In this document: positions 1 through 7,617 of the stretch, piece after piece | How the letters are laid out: each line of letters starts with the position of its first letter | How positions within the stretch are numbered: position 1 is the stretch's first letter | NCBI GenBank assembly: GCA_903642225.1 | Contig: CAHJWI010000003.1 | Span: forward strand, 1 to 64,000 | Length of the DNA stretch: 64,000 nt | Reading direction: 5' to 3' | Source of the DNA: Acidobacteriaceae bacterium | GTDB lineage: Bacteria > Acidobacteriota > Terriglobia > Terriglobales > Acidobacteriaceae | Made by a program: the position numbers and the translations under genes | Notes under the pieces: generated by a model | Seen by the model: only the letters and a program-made list of their open reading frames with translations | What the model was told of the DNA's origin: nothing | Database searches by the model: none

Positions 1-176
1 TCTTGGTTGCGGACGGTGACCACGACGAAGTCATTCAGCTGGCGCATACCGAGTACATCGCTCACACAATCCCAAATGCAACTCTTCTGATCTTGCCGGA
101 CACCAGTCACTTCGCCTTCCTGCAAGCGCCAGATCTGTTCAACGCAAGTGTGCTCGACTTCTTGGATTCAAAGTAG
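1..176 (+). CDS. alpha/beta hydrolase, C-terminal end (5' truncated by window)
   Basis: The frame starting at base 3 is open from the window edge to TAG at 174-176 and gives about 57 residues. It reads VADGDHDEV near the left edge and PDTSHFAFLQAP further on. This is the usual end of an alpha/beta hydrolase: the acid residue in an ADGDHDE loop and the catalytic His in a SHF motif, followed by a short helix ending in DFL. The nucleophile elbow lies outside the window, so the substrate cannot be judged. It is not in an obvious operon with what follows. Confidence 0.75.
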   Translation, partial: LVADGDHDEVIQLAHTEYIAHTIPNATLLILPDTSHFAFLQAPDLFNASVLDFLDSK

Positions 177-459
177 CTCTGACAGAGGAGGTTAGGTGCG
201 GCAAGGAGCTCAGATGGCAAAATCTGGTCCAAGCAACGACAAAGCGTTTGCTAGTGAACGCAGGCATGCCGAAAGGACGGTGACGCTGATGCGACGCCCG
301 TCAGCCAACCCGTCGCTCCTGCGCCGCGATCTCCGAAAGTGCGAATCTGCGCTGTCTTCCAGCTAGATGCCGTCTGCAGAGGGACCATACATTCCAGGTA
401 GCGGCAGTTCCAGCTTGGGATGTACATCCCAAGCTAGGCGCGATGGTGAACAATCTGGT
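177..459. other. intergenic stretch, no convincing gene
   Basis: It contains a possible 50-codon plus-strand ORF at 214-366, with AAGGAG about 7 bases before its ATG. Its Arg/Ser-rich product resembles no family I know. Otherwise I see nothing coding here; it lies between the hydrolase end and a decayed region. Confidence 0.5.
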
Positions 460-786
460 TTATTCCTTGGGTTGCGAAAGTAGGTGAACCGATCGCCGGA
501 GAAGAATGTTCGCTCCTCGTTTTATTGTCCAGGATTGGCGAAAGGCCGCATCCGAGGTTTGCTCGAAAGCTTTGAGAGCGCTATTCCGTTTTCTTCGAAG
601 CGTGTGAGCTGCTCTCCCTTGTCGGCCATCGTGTAGGGCTGCCAAGCAGCTGCCATGTCAATCTCGGATGTGGTGAGCGTGAGTGTAATCAGGCGAAAGA
701 GGTCAGTGGTGTACCCTGCAAGCCTGCCGAGGGTCATCGATTTCTCGTTGGGCTTGAAGTTTGCTTTTCTGTCGGGTAACACCTCG
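460..786 (-). pseudogene. DinB-family protein remnant (frameshifted, both ends lost)
   Basis: Read on the minus strand from about 784, one frame gives NFKPNEKSMTLGRLAGYTTD and continues to about 600. This matches the N-terminal part of DinB/YfiT-like four-helix metal-binding proteins, and resembles the intact DinB gene at 45.9-46.4 kb (FAPHEKSMPLTRLAGHTAEL). Around 590-600 the homology moves to another frame (ALKAFEQTSDAAFRQSWT), which shows a frameshift. The C-terminal part with the metal-binding HxxxH is missing, and the N-terminus is replaced by the siderophore-interacting-protein fragment, with which it is in frame. It is non-functional. Confidence 0.65.
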
Positions 787-1154
787 AAGTCGTCCAGTAC
801 GACGACCGACCCCCGCGGCCCTCCACATTGCAGCTCGTCACCTGTCTTGGCGTCACGGACCCAGGAAACGGCCGGACCGTCCTCATGCAGGGAGAACTAC
901 AAGGCGAATGCTCCTTCGGTTTCAGACCAAGCGCGTGGCGTAAAGTCCCGCATCACCTTTTCGCCCGAGGGCGCGTGGAACAGAAGCTTTACATGATCGT
1001 CCGGCGAAGGGCTCGTGAAACCGTTTAGTTCAAGACAGGAGAACTCAACGCGCAGCATATGGGGCGTGAGGAGTCGCTTGTCTGCCACCTTGAGCGTTCG
1101 CCAACCCAAGTCGAAGCGCGTTCGGGCAACTGCGTGCTTTTCCACTATGTTCAT
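787..1154 (-). pseudogene. siderophore-interacting protein (FAD-binding ferric reductase type), truncated with internal stop
   Basis: Translation from ATG at 1154 gives a typical siderophore-interacting protein start: TPHMLRVEF, NGFTSPSPDDHVKLLF and RDFTPRAWSETEGAFAL, i.e. the FAD-binding beta-barrel with its R-x-[FY]-T-P-R motif. A TAG at 899-897 interrupts it where the family normally continues. After the stop the same frame still reads LHEDGPAVSWVRDAKTGDEL and CGGPRGSVVVLDDF, so the homology spans the stop codon. It then changes abruptly into the DinB fragment. The NAD(P)H-binding half is gone. The intact family reduces ferric siderophores in the cytoplasm; this copy cannot. Confidence 0.75.
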
Positions 1155-1223
1155 TGCAACTCCCGGCTGAAGTGTTATCGGAAAGGGACAGCAGAAGCCT
1201 GCTATCCCTCAACTTGGCTGAGC

Positions 1224-2111
1224 TCAATACTTCATTGCGTTCAGGTCGGCGATCAGACCAGAGCCGGACGGCTTCCAGCCCAACCTCTCCTGCGTCAGTT
1301 TGCCGGAGGCCGTTAGCTCTCGCCCAGCGAACTTAATAAGCCAACCGAAGTGTTCCGGTGCCTGCTCTTCCGAGACGCTGACACTTGGCACGTTTAGGCC
1401 TGCAGCAATTGCATCTGAGATCTGCCGCATAGAGACGCCTTCCTCATCGACGGCGTGGAAGACCGCGCCGGACGTTGCGTGCTCTAGGGCGAGCCGGTAT
1501 ACAGCTACGGCATCCGTGAGGTTGGTCGCGCTCCAGCGGTTTGCCCCCTCCCCGACATAAGCCGCACGACCCTTCTGCCGGGCCAGCTTGATAAGGTCAG
1601 AGACTAGACCTTGCTTCACAATGTTGTGAATCTGCGGGTTCCGCATCATCACCACGTTCACGCCTTTTCCCGCAAGGGCCAGTGCCGCCTCATCCGAAGC
1701 CGCGCGCGGAAAGACAGAGGAGCTGGCAGTGGGATTGTTCTCTACCGGCAAAGTTCCCGGAACAGTGTTGGAAGAGCCGATCGAGGAAGTTACGATCATG
1801 GGCCGCTCTGAGCCGATGAGCACTTCACCCATCACAGTAATCACCTGCCGATCCTCCTGGCAGCTCTGTACGAAACGCGAAAAGTCGTGATTGAACGCTG
1901 TGTGGATCACGGCGTCACTCTGCTCTACGCCCTTTCGCAAGTTGTCGAAATCCAGCAAGTCACCTTGGAACGCCTCTGCGCCCATGTCGCGGAGAGCGTT
2001 ACCGCCCTCCTCAGAGCGTGTCAGGCCCAGCACCTGGTGCCCCGCACTCAGAAGCTCCTTCACTAGTGCCGAGCCGATAAAGCCGTTTGCTCCCGTCAGA
2101 AAAATCTTCAT
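1224..2111 (-). CDS. NAD(P)-dependent SDR-family oxidoreductase/epimerase
   Basis: This 295-residue protein opens with a Rossmann motif, FLTGANGFIGSALV (GxxGxxG), followed by GDLLDFDNL and DAVIHTAFNHDF, as in extended or atypical SDRs of the epimerase/NmrA group. A lone full-length gene, it is divergent from the AraC-type gene at 2238 with 126 bases between starts, so the regulator may control it. Proteins like this usually reduce small carbonyl compounds or sense the NADP state; the substrate cannot be read. The classical YxxxK pair is not obvious, so an atypical SDR is possible. Confidence 0.8.
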   Translation of the reverse strand: MKIFLTGANGFIGSALVKELLSAGHQVLGLTRSEEGGNALRDMGAEAFQGDLLDFDNLRKGVEQSDAVIHTAFNHDFSRFVQSCQEDRQVITVMGEVLIGSERPMIVTSSIGSSNTVPGTLPVENNPTASSSVFPRAASDEAALALAGKGVNVVMMRNPQIHNIVKQGLVSDLIKLARQKGRAAYVGEGANRWSATNLTDAVAVYRLALEHATSGAVFHAVDEEGVSMRQISDAIAAGLNVPSVSVSEEQAPEHFGWLIKFAGRELTASGKLTQERLGWKPSGSGLIADLNAMKY

Positions 2112-2237
2112 CTCTTATCACCTCAATGTGGCAGCGAAGCCGCTCTCGCACGACTAAATAGCTGCTGTACATAAGATCAACAACAGCGCTGGACGCATCA
2201 GACCGCATGTCCAAGTTATCGGTCTGAGCGTCCAAAC

Positions 2238-3176
2238 ATGGATCTACTTTCTGACGTTCTATCTTTCATGCGACCCGAAAGCTATGTCTCCGGCGCATAT
2301 CGCGTGCCGCCACACACTACGGTGCATTTTCCGCAACGTGTAGGTATGAAGTGCTATGCCGTCCTTTCCGGAAGCTGCTGGCTTGCTGTCGAGGGAGCCG
2401 ACCAAGTCAAGATCTCCACGGGCGATTGCTACATCCTGCCGCACGGGCGTCCCTTTCACCTTTCAACGGATTTGACAGCAACGGCGGTTGAATACACAGA
2501 TCTCAAGGCCAGGCACCAATGGGATATCACGCAGCCAACACAGGGTGACCCAAGCGCTGAGACCGGGTGCCTTCTGATCGGAGGCCACTTCGTTCTAAGT
2601 GGCCTGCAGTCGGAACTGCTGCTCCGCTCTCTCCCATTTGTAGTCCATATCCGTGAGGAGGCTGGGAAGTCCGCCATGCTCTCCTCGCTCAATCGGATGA
2701 AAGAGGAAGTGAGTGAAGGCAGGCCAGGGTCAGCGCTCGTTGTTCAGCAATTGGCGTATGCCATGCTAATCCAGGCGCTGAGACTTTACCTCGATCAGGA
2801 GCGGGATAGTGGCTCCGGCTGGCTCTTCGCTCTCACGGATAAGCATCTCAGCCAGGCTCTGACGTCCATCCACGAACACCCAGCGCGTGCATGGACATTG
2901 TCGGAGCTTGCCACCAGCGTCGGCATGTCGCGTTCCGCTTTTGCGCTGCGCTTCAAGCAAGTGGTCGGGGCTTCACCCATGGAGTACCTAACACGCTGGC
3001 GGATGTTGCTGGCCAGCCGACGACTGGTCCACCCTGGCGTGCTCCTGTCGGATCTCGCCTCGTCTCTTGGTTACGAGTCCGAAAGTGCCTTTGCCAAGGC
3101 CTTCAAACGTGTAATTGGTTGCTCGCCACGGGAGTTCAGGAAGAGTAAGTCCGAACCGGTGTCCTCTCCTGCCTGA
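2238..3176 (+). CDS. AraC-family transcriptional regulator with cupin N-domain
   Basis: The protein has 312 residues. Residues about 1-190 form a cupin-type sensing domain of the AraC_binding_2/cupin_6 sort (GSCWLAVEG, then a GDCYILPHGRPFHL turn). The last 100 residues hold two helix-turn-helix motifs: WTLSELATSVGMSRSAFALRFK, and LSDLASSLGYESESAFAKAFKR followed by GCSPREFR. The second is the AraC signature. Regulators of this kind commonly sit divergent from the single SDR or aldo-keto reductase gene they control, which fits the neighbour at 1224-2111. The inducer is unknown. Confidence 0.88.
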   Translation: MDLLSDVLSFMRPESYVSGAYRVPPHTTVHFPQRVGMKCYAVLSGSCWLAVEGADQVKISTGDCYILPHGRPFHLSTDLTATAVEYTDLKARHQWDITQPTQGDPSAETGCLLIGGHFVLSGLQSELLLRSLPFVVHIREEAGKSAMLSSLNRMKEEVSEGRPGSALVVQQLAYAMLIQALRLYLDQERDSGSGWLFALTDKHLSQALTSIHEHPARAWTLSELATSVGMSRSAFALRFKQVVGASPMEYLTRWRMLLASRRLVHPGVLLSDLASSLGYESESAFAKAFKRVIGCSPREFRKSKSEPVSSPA

Positions 3177-3653
3177 GCGTCCGTAGAACAATTAGCACTG
3201 CTCTGTTCTGCCCTGAGGCCGACGAGCACCTGAAGCGCGATGTCCATCGGTCGAGATCGGGCAGCTCGGCTCAAAAGCCTTTCTTACTACCTACCAGAAC
3301 AGCCGCTGAGTGCTGATGTTTGGCGAAGAAACCGCAGAGCAGCACAAAAGATTGCAGCAAGCAGTTCGTAGTGCGCTTGGCTCGAAGTGTAGTGCGCTTG
3401 GCTCGGAGTATTGTCCTATCCTCTTTCTGCTTTGGCGTCGCTCTCCTTCTTTGCGTCGCTGCGCCTTCGGGCCCGTCCTGGCTGATCAAACGGCCCGCAG
3501 TGCTACACATGAGCTCGGGACACGTTTTCCCTGTCGGAACGAATAGTCCCATGGGAGCCGGGCCGCTGTGTGCAAAGCCTTGAAGACCAAGCCCGCCAGC
3601 GGAACGCATATCGATGTGGCATTTGCGATTCCGTCGCATAGAATGGGCGCACC
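3177..3653. other. intergenic region with no supported gene
   Basis: About 480 bases separate the AraC gene from the DUF4157 toxin. The overlapping small ORFs on both strands have skewed composition and no recognisable product. The only structure I see is a 21-base tandem duplication at 3368-3409. The promoter of the plus-strand toxin must lie here, but I cannot place it with confidence. Confidence 0.5.
3368..3409. repeat. two tandem copies of a 21-base unit
   Basis: Bases 3368-3388 and 3389-3409 are the same 21-base sequence, beginning GTAGTGCGCTTGGCTCG, with one mismatch. It is non-coding and probably a replication-slippage duplication. Confidence 0.85.
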
Positions 3654-6566
3654 ATGTTCGAGGTTGCCAGCAGCGAGCGGAAGAGCCAGCAGCGCGCCAG
3701 ACCTGAAGCCAAGAGCGCCGAGCCGGCTTATGGTCCGGGCAGCAGCAAGATGGGGAACCGTGCGCTGACCAGGCACCTGGGGTCCGGTTCGCCTCTGCCG
3801 AAAGCGACGCAGAGCTCGATGGAGCGTAGTTTCGGCCGGAGTCTCGGGAACGTTCGTGTGCACACCGGGAGCGCGGCTGCTGATGCGGCGGAGCGTCAGA
3901 ACGCGAATGCCTTTACCTTCGGCAACCACGTTGTGTTTGGCAAAGGGCGCTATGCGCCGGGAACCAAACGTGGCGATGCACTGCTGTCTCATGAAGTCGC
4001 GCACACCTTGCAGCAGCGGCAGGCAGGTGCTGCTGGCACGGAGACTGTCGAGGAAGAAGCTCGCGAAGCGGCTGCGCGGGTCGAGGCAAAGAAGCAAGTA
4101 GGCCGGCTATCGCCTGCTTCGCCACGCGTCATGCGAGACAAGAAGGCTCAGACTCAGGAGCCTCCAGTCCTCGCGAGTGAGCTCTTATTAATTGTGTTCG
4201 CGAGCGGCCAAAAAGGAATCAACACAGCGGCGGAGATGAAGCTGCAGGTGCTGCATGGCCCTAACGGCCGGCCCGCGTCCACGGAGGTTGATCCGGAGGT
4301 GATCGAAGAGTGCCGGGTGTCGCGACTTACGGACGCGGATGGAACGGTGACTTTCCGCTTTATCCATCCTGCGCTTGGGCGAGTTCTCGATATGGTCGCG
4401 TTCTCAGGGGACGGGACTACATGGGATCAGAGATTCTACTGGCTGCCGCCTGCGTCGTCCGACGAAGGCACGGGCACGGGGCCAGGGGGACGCAGGACCG
4501 GGAAGCTCACCAATAAAGACAACCGCCAGAGGGCTGCTGAGAAGACCTTGAAGACGGGAGGTTTCAGTACCCCGTCGACGATTGAAGAGACGATGAGTCT
4601 GTACCAGCGGGTGGCCGAGCAGCTTCCCTCATCGCCCGATGCCGAGGGAGGTGAGGATGCCGTGCGCTTCGCGCGTTTTCTCCAGTTGAACAAGGACAAG
4701 ATCGACGGCATTATCCCGCCGGGAGAGAAGGGCAAGGGCGTCACGCAGGAGCAGGTGAAAAAGATCATCGATCTGTACGGCAAATTCGTCGTCGCCGCGC
4801 CGCTCGATAAGCAGGCTGGGCCGAAGGCGCCCGATGATCCGAACAATGTCTTCGAATACGATCCCAACTGGCAGAAGATGTCGAAGCAGGATCGGCAGCT
4901 TTTGATCGACGCCGCAAAGATGAGTCCGGAGGATCTGAAAAAAGGTAAGTTTGAGACCTCAAAGCTCACACAGACGATGAAAGAAGAGATCGCGCTGAAG
5001 CTTGCTGACGGCTGGGCGAGCGAGGTGTGGGAGGCGGCCAAGGCGGCTGCCTCGGATCCGCTCTTCTGGGTGTCGCTTGTTCTAACGATTGCCATCTACA
5101 TCGGCCTGTGGCTCACTCCCGATCCCACGTTTATCACAAAGCTCGCGGCGGGGACGCTTACGGCGGTGATGTGGGCGATGTTTGCGTGGAACGATATCTG
5201 GGAGACGATCACCGAGTACGACGCATTCGGCGACAACGTGAAGAAAGCACGCACGGCGGCGGAGTTGAAGGCGGCCGGAGATCGACTGGGCCGGAAGATT
5301 GGGGCGGTCGGCTTCGACATTCTCATGATGATCGCGACGTGGGGACTGGGCAAGGCAGCCAGTGCGAAGCTGAGGGCGTCGGGGGCGAATCGCGGCGTGT
5401 CGCGCGCGCAGGGCTTGCGGGACCTGGCGGTTGCCGATCCGGCGGCGGGTGTGCCGAAGATTGCAGAAGGCCCGGCGGCGAAGCTGTTCAACGAGGCCAA
5501 GGCCCCCACGGCGAGCGCGACGCTGGACGCGCTCAGCCCCAAGCTGGATGTGCAAGCCCAGAAGGGGCTGGAGATCCTGCGGAAGGACATCGGCGACCTT
5601 AGTACCTATAAAGCGTTGGAAGCACAGTCGCGTAGTGCGCCGAAGGGTCCTGGCGGCAAGGCAGAGGTTTTACCGAAGGATCTGAACCACTTCCTCGCTG
5701 AGAAGGCGGCGACGCCGGCGGCGAAGACGCAGGCCAAAGCGAGCCTGCTCGAGGCCGAGGCTAAGCTGGCCCGTGCGAAATTGATCCAGGCGGAGATCAC
5801 CGGAGATCCCAAGCTGAGGAAAGAAGCGCGCGCGGCGCAGATGCGCGACCTGGTGCAGCGCTTCAAGGCGAGGCTTCAGGACCTCGGCCTGCTCGAGAAA
5901 TCGGAAGTCAAAAAGGCGATACAGAACCACAACGTCGAGGATCTGCGGGGCATGCTGGGCGAGACGATCGCACGGGAGCAACTGGCTGCAGAGCCAGGAA
6001 ATCCTGAACATTCGCAGGTTGTTTCGAACCTCGCGGTCGTGAAGGAGGTGCCGGGATACGAGACGATCGATGCCTGGAAGAACGCGACGAACGCCAAGCC
6101 CGGCGACGTGGCCAAAATGTTCCAGGGCAAGGGTAAGATCTACCAGTCGTTGGGTGAGATCGACGCCATGCTCGTCGAGGAGGTCCGGTGGGCCAAGCCG
6201 AAGGCGCGCGTGATCGAAGAGGTGAAGACGGGCGCCAACGACAAGCCGGGAGCGGCGAAGGCGCAGGTGACGGAGAAGGTGCTTCCCGCGCTCAAGAAGG
6301 TGGCGGCTGGAGATCCTTCGGTAAAGGTCTTTGAACTCGTCGGCAAGAAGGGCCTGGGTGCGGAGAAGACCGGCGACTTCGACTTTAGAGGAGACATTAA
6401 GGCCCAGACGCGTGGCCCTGCCGGTAAAGGGTTCGACAAGACCCTTGGATTCGATCCGGAGGTTCTGGATGCGACGGCGGAGGCGCTGATCAAGGACGGG
6501 CTTCCTCCGGCGAAGGCGCAAACCATTCCGCCAGTCATGGATCGCAAGGATACGAAGGACCGTTAG
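3654..6566 (+). CDS. eCIS-associated DUF4157 protein with putative C-terminal nuclease toxin domain
   Basis: A 970-residue protein. Residues about 55-123 form the DUF4157 (eCIS core) domain: NVRVHTGSAA, VVFGKGRYAPGT and the HEVAH zinc-protease-like motif at 113-117, followed by TLQQRQ. This domain marks cargo of contractile injection systems. A hydrophobic stretch follows (about 467-510, WVSLVLTIAIYIGLWL, and about 552-568), then an Ala/Lys-rich helical region. The C-terminal 150 residues contain GEIDAML (about 834) and VIEEVKTG (about 854), compatible with the D...ExK core of a PD-(D/E)xK nuclease; this last reading is inference. The gene converges on the injection-system genes. No immunity gene follows on its strand, and no strong ribosome binding site precedes the ATG. 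Confidence 0.75.
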   Translation: MFEVASSERKSQQRARPEAKSAEPAYGPGSSKMGNRALTRHLGSGSPLPKATQSSMERSFGRSLGNVRVHTGSAAADAAERQNANAFTFGNHVVFGKGRYAPGTKRGDALLSHEVAHTLQQRQAGAAGTETVEEEAREAAARVEAKKQVGRLSPASPRVMRDKKAQTQEPPVLASELLLIVFASGQKGINTAAEMKLQVLHGPNGRPASTEVDPEVIEECRVSRLTDADGTVTFRFIHPALGRVLDMVAFSGDGTTWDQRFYWLPPASSDEGTGTGPGGRRTGKLTNKDNRQRAAEKTLKTGGFSTPSTIEETMSLYQRVAEQLPSSPDAEGGEDAVRFARFLQLNKDKIDGIIPPGEKGKGVTQEQVKKIIDLYGKFVVAAPLDKQAGPKAPDDPNNVFEYDPNWQKMSKQDRQLLIDAAKMSPEDLKKGKFETSKLTQTMKEEIALKLADGWASEVWEAAKAAASDPLFWVSLVLTIAIYIGLWLTPDPTFITKLAAGTLTAVMWAMFAWNDIWETITEYDAFGDNVKKARTAAELKAAGDRLGRKIGAVGFDILMMIATWGLGKAASAKLRASGANRGVSRAQGLRDLAVADPAAGVPKIAEGPAAKLFNEAKAPTASATLDALSPKLDVQAQKGLEILRKDIGDLSTYKALEAQSRSAPKGPGGKAEVLPKDLNHFLAEKAATPAAKTQAKASLLEAEAKLARAKLIQAEITGDPKLRKEARAAQMRDLVQRFKARLQDLGLLEKSEVKKAIQNHNVEDLRGMLGETIAREQLAAEPGNPEHSQVVSNLAVVKEVPGYETIDAWKNATNAKPGDVAKMFQGKGKIYQSLGEIDAMLVEEVRWAKPKARVIEEVKTGANDKPGAAKAQVTEKVLPALKKVAAGDPSVKVFELVGKKGLGAEKTGDFDFRGDIKAQTRGPAGKGFDKTLGFDPEVLDATAEALIKDGLPPAKAQTIPPVMDRKDTKDR

Positions 6567-6702
6567 AAGCTTGTTGAAGAAGGGATTAGATCGAGCGATG
6601 AGCGTACCTCAGCGGTTAAAGCCGCACGAGTAGCTCGGCGGTGACGGCATGGCTGAAGGCCGTGCCCCGAACTGAATCTGGCTCGTTTCAACAAGCTTCT
6701 AA
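6563..6702. repeat. palindromic extragenic element bounded by a 16-base inverted repeat
   Basis: TTAGAAGCTTGTTGAA at 6563-6578 is exactly reverse-complementary to 6687-6702. Between them lie two further hairpins: GCGGT-taaa-GCCGC near 6615, and GGCATGGC-tgaag-GCCGTGCC near 6650. Nested palindromes of this sort (AGCGG..AAAGCCGC, GGCACGGCTnAAGCCGTGCC) recur between genes in Acidobacteria genomes, to my recollection. The element lies between two convergent genes and overlaps the toxin stop codon, so it may also end transcription from both sides. Confidence 0.7.
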
Positions 6703-6738
6703 GGGAGCGCTCATCTCAACGAGCGTCCAGGCAAGCCT

Positions 6739-7608
6739 TCAGCTTCTGACTTCACCGGACTGGACGGCGTAGAGGTCGAGTGTGTCCGCGATGCGTGCGA
6801 CGCGCTGGAGATGGTCGCGGTTGAGACCGTCGAACTCCTCTGTCTGGGTGGCGAGAAGAAGTCCGCCGCGTGGGTGTTCTGCGACGAAGGCCCAGGGGGC
6901 TGAGCGCACGCGATCTTCGCCGACTGCTTTCACCTGGCGGGGGTTCCAGTAGTTGATCCAGAAGACGGCGGGCGGAATGCGGGTGAGGTCAAAGCTGGTT
7001 GGGTGCCGTACATGCGACAGTCGCTTGACCAGCGCGGGCGGCGTGACGCGCACGATCTCGGAAACGGGGAGGTACTTGTACTCGCTCCTGGGGATCTGTG
7101 ACTTCGCCATCTCGGTCGAGTAGGTCGAGGCTATCAGTTCAAAGAGCCGAGACTCGTGGACGGATGCGGTAGCCGCGTCGAAGCCTTCAACCATGAGGGC
7201 GGTGTACTTCATGAGGTCGGCGAAGGTGAAGAGACCGCCGGGGCCGATCAGTGGCCGGCTCAAGGTGAAGTTGATGTCGGCGAGATCATAGGAACCGCGA
7301 AAGGCGAGAGGATCTCTTTCGTAGGAGAAGACGAGAGCAGGAGTGGTCCGGTCGGAGCCGAGGACAAATGGGAGATCCACATCGGTCCTTGCGCTTGCGA
7401 CCGTGGCCTGCAGCGCAGCCTCGATGGCTTCGAGCGACGCGCTGAAGTCTCTGACGCTCGTGCCGGTATTGCGCACGTTCAGGCGGGTAAGGTCGCTGAA
7501 GGAGTTGCTGGCGGCAATGACATCAGCGACATGCTGAGCGGGGGCCTTGTCCGCCTTGCGGAGGAGATGAAGCGCGCGATGCCAGAGTGGAACCGAGGAT
7601 GTGGTCAT
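6739..7608 (-). CDS. probable immunity protein for the adjacent nuclease toxin (Imm52-like)
   Basis: A 289-residue cytosolic-looking protein with no signal peptide or membrane segment. It starts 9 bases after the stop of the DUF4157 toxin gene on the same strand, the standard toxin-then-immunity order. Its C-terminal half (VFWINYWNPRQV, then HPRGGLLLATQTEEFDGLN and DHLQRVARIADTLDL) resembles the layout of Imm52-type immunity proteins, which are paired with restriction-endonuclease-fold toxins. The N-terminal half contains YDLADINFTLSRPL. The Imm52 assignment is weak recognition; the immunity role rests mainly on position. Confidence 0.6.
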   Translation of the reverse strand: MTTSSVPLWHRALHLLRKADKAPAQHVADVIAASNSFSDLTRLNVRNTGTSVRDFSASLEAIEAALQATVASARTDVDLPFVLGSDRTTPALVFSYERDPLAFRGSYDLADINFTLSRPLIGPGGLFTFADLMKYTALMVEGFDAATASVHESRLFELIASTYSTEMAKSQIPRSEYKYLPVSEIVRVTPPALVKRLSHVRHPTSFDLTRIPPAVFWINYWNPRQVKAVGEDRVRSAPWAFVAEHPRGGLLLATQTEEFDGLNRDHLQRVARIADTLDLYAVQSGEVRS

Positions 7609-7617
7609 ATTGAGTGG

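Noticed and set aside
214..366. 50-codon plus-strand ORF after the hydrolase fragment
   Set aside because: It has a reasonable ribosome binding site, but its Arg/Ser-rich composition matches no family and nothing else supports it.
3271..3639. Overlapping ORFs on both strands before the DUF4157 gene
   Set aside because: Their products contain the translated 21-base duplication and low-complexity Arg/Thr runs; no family similarity.
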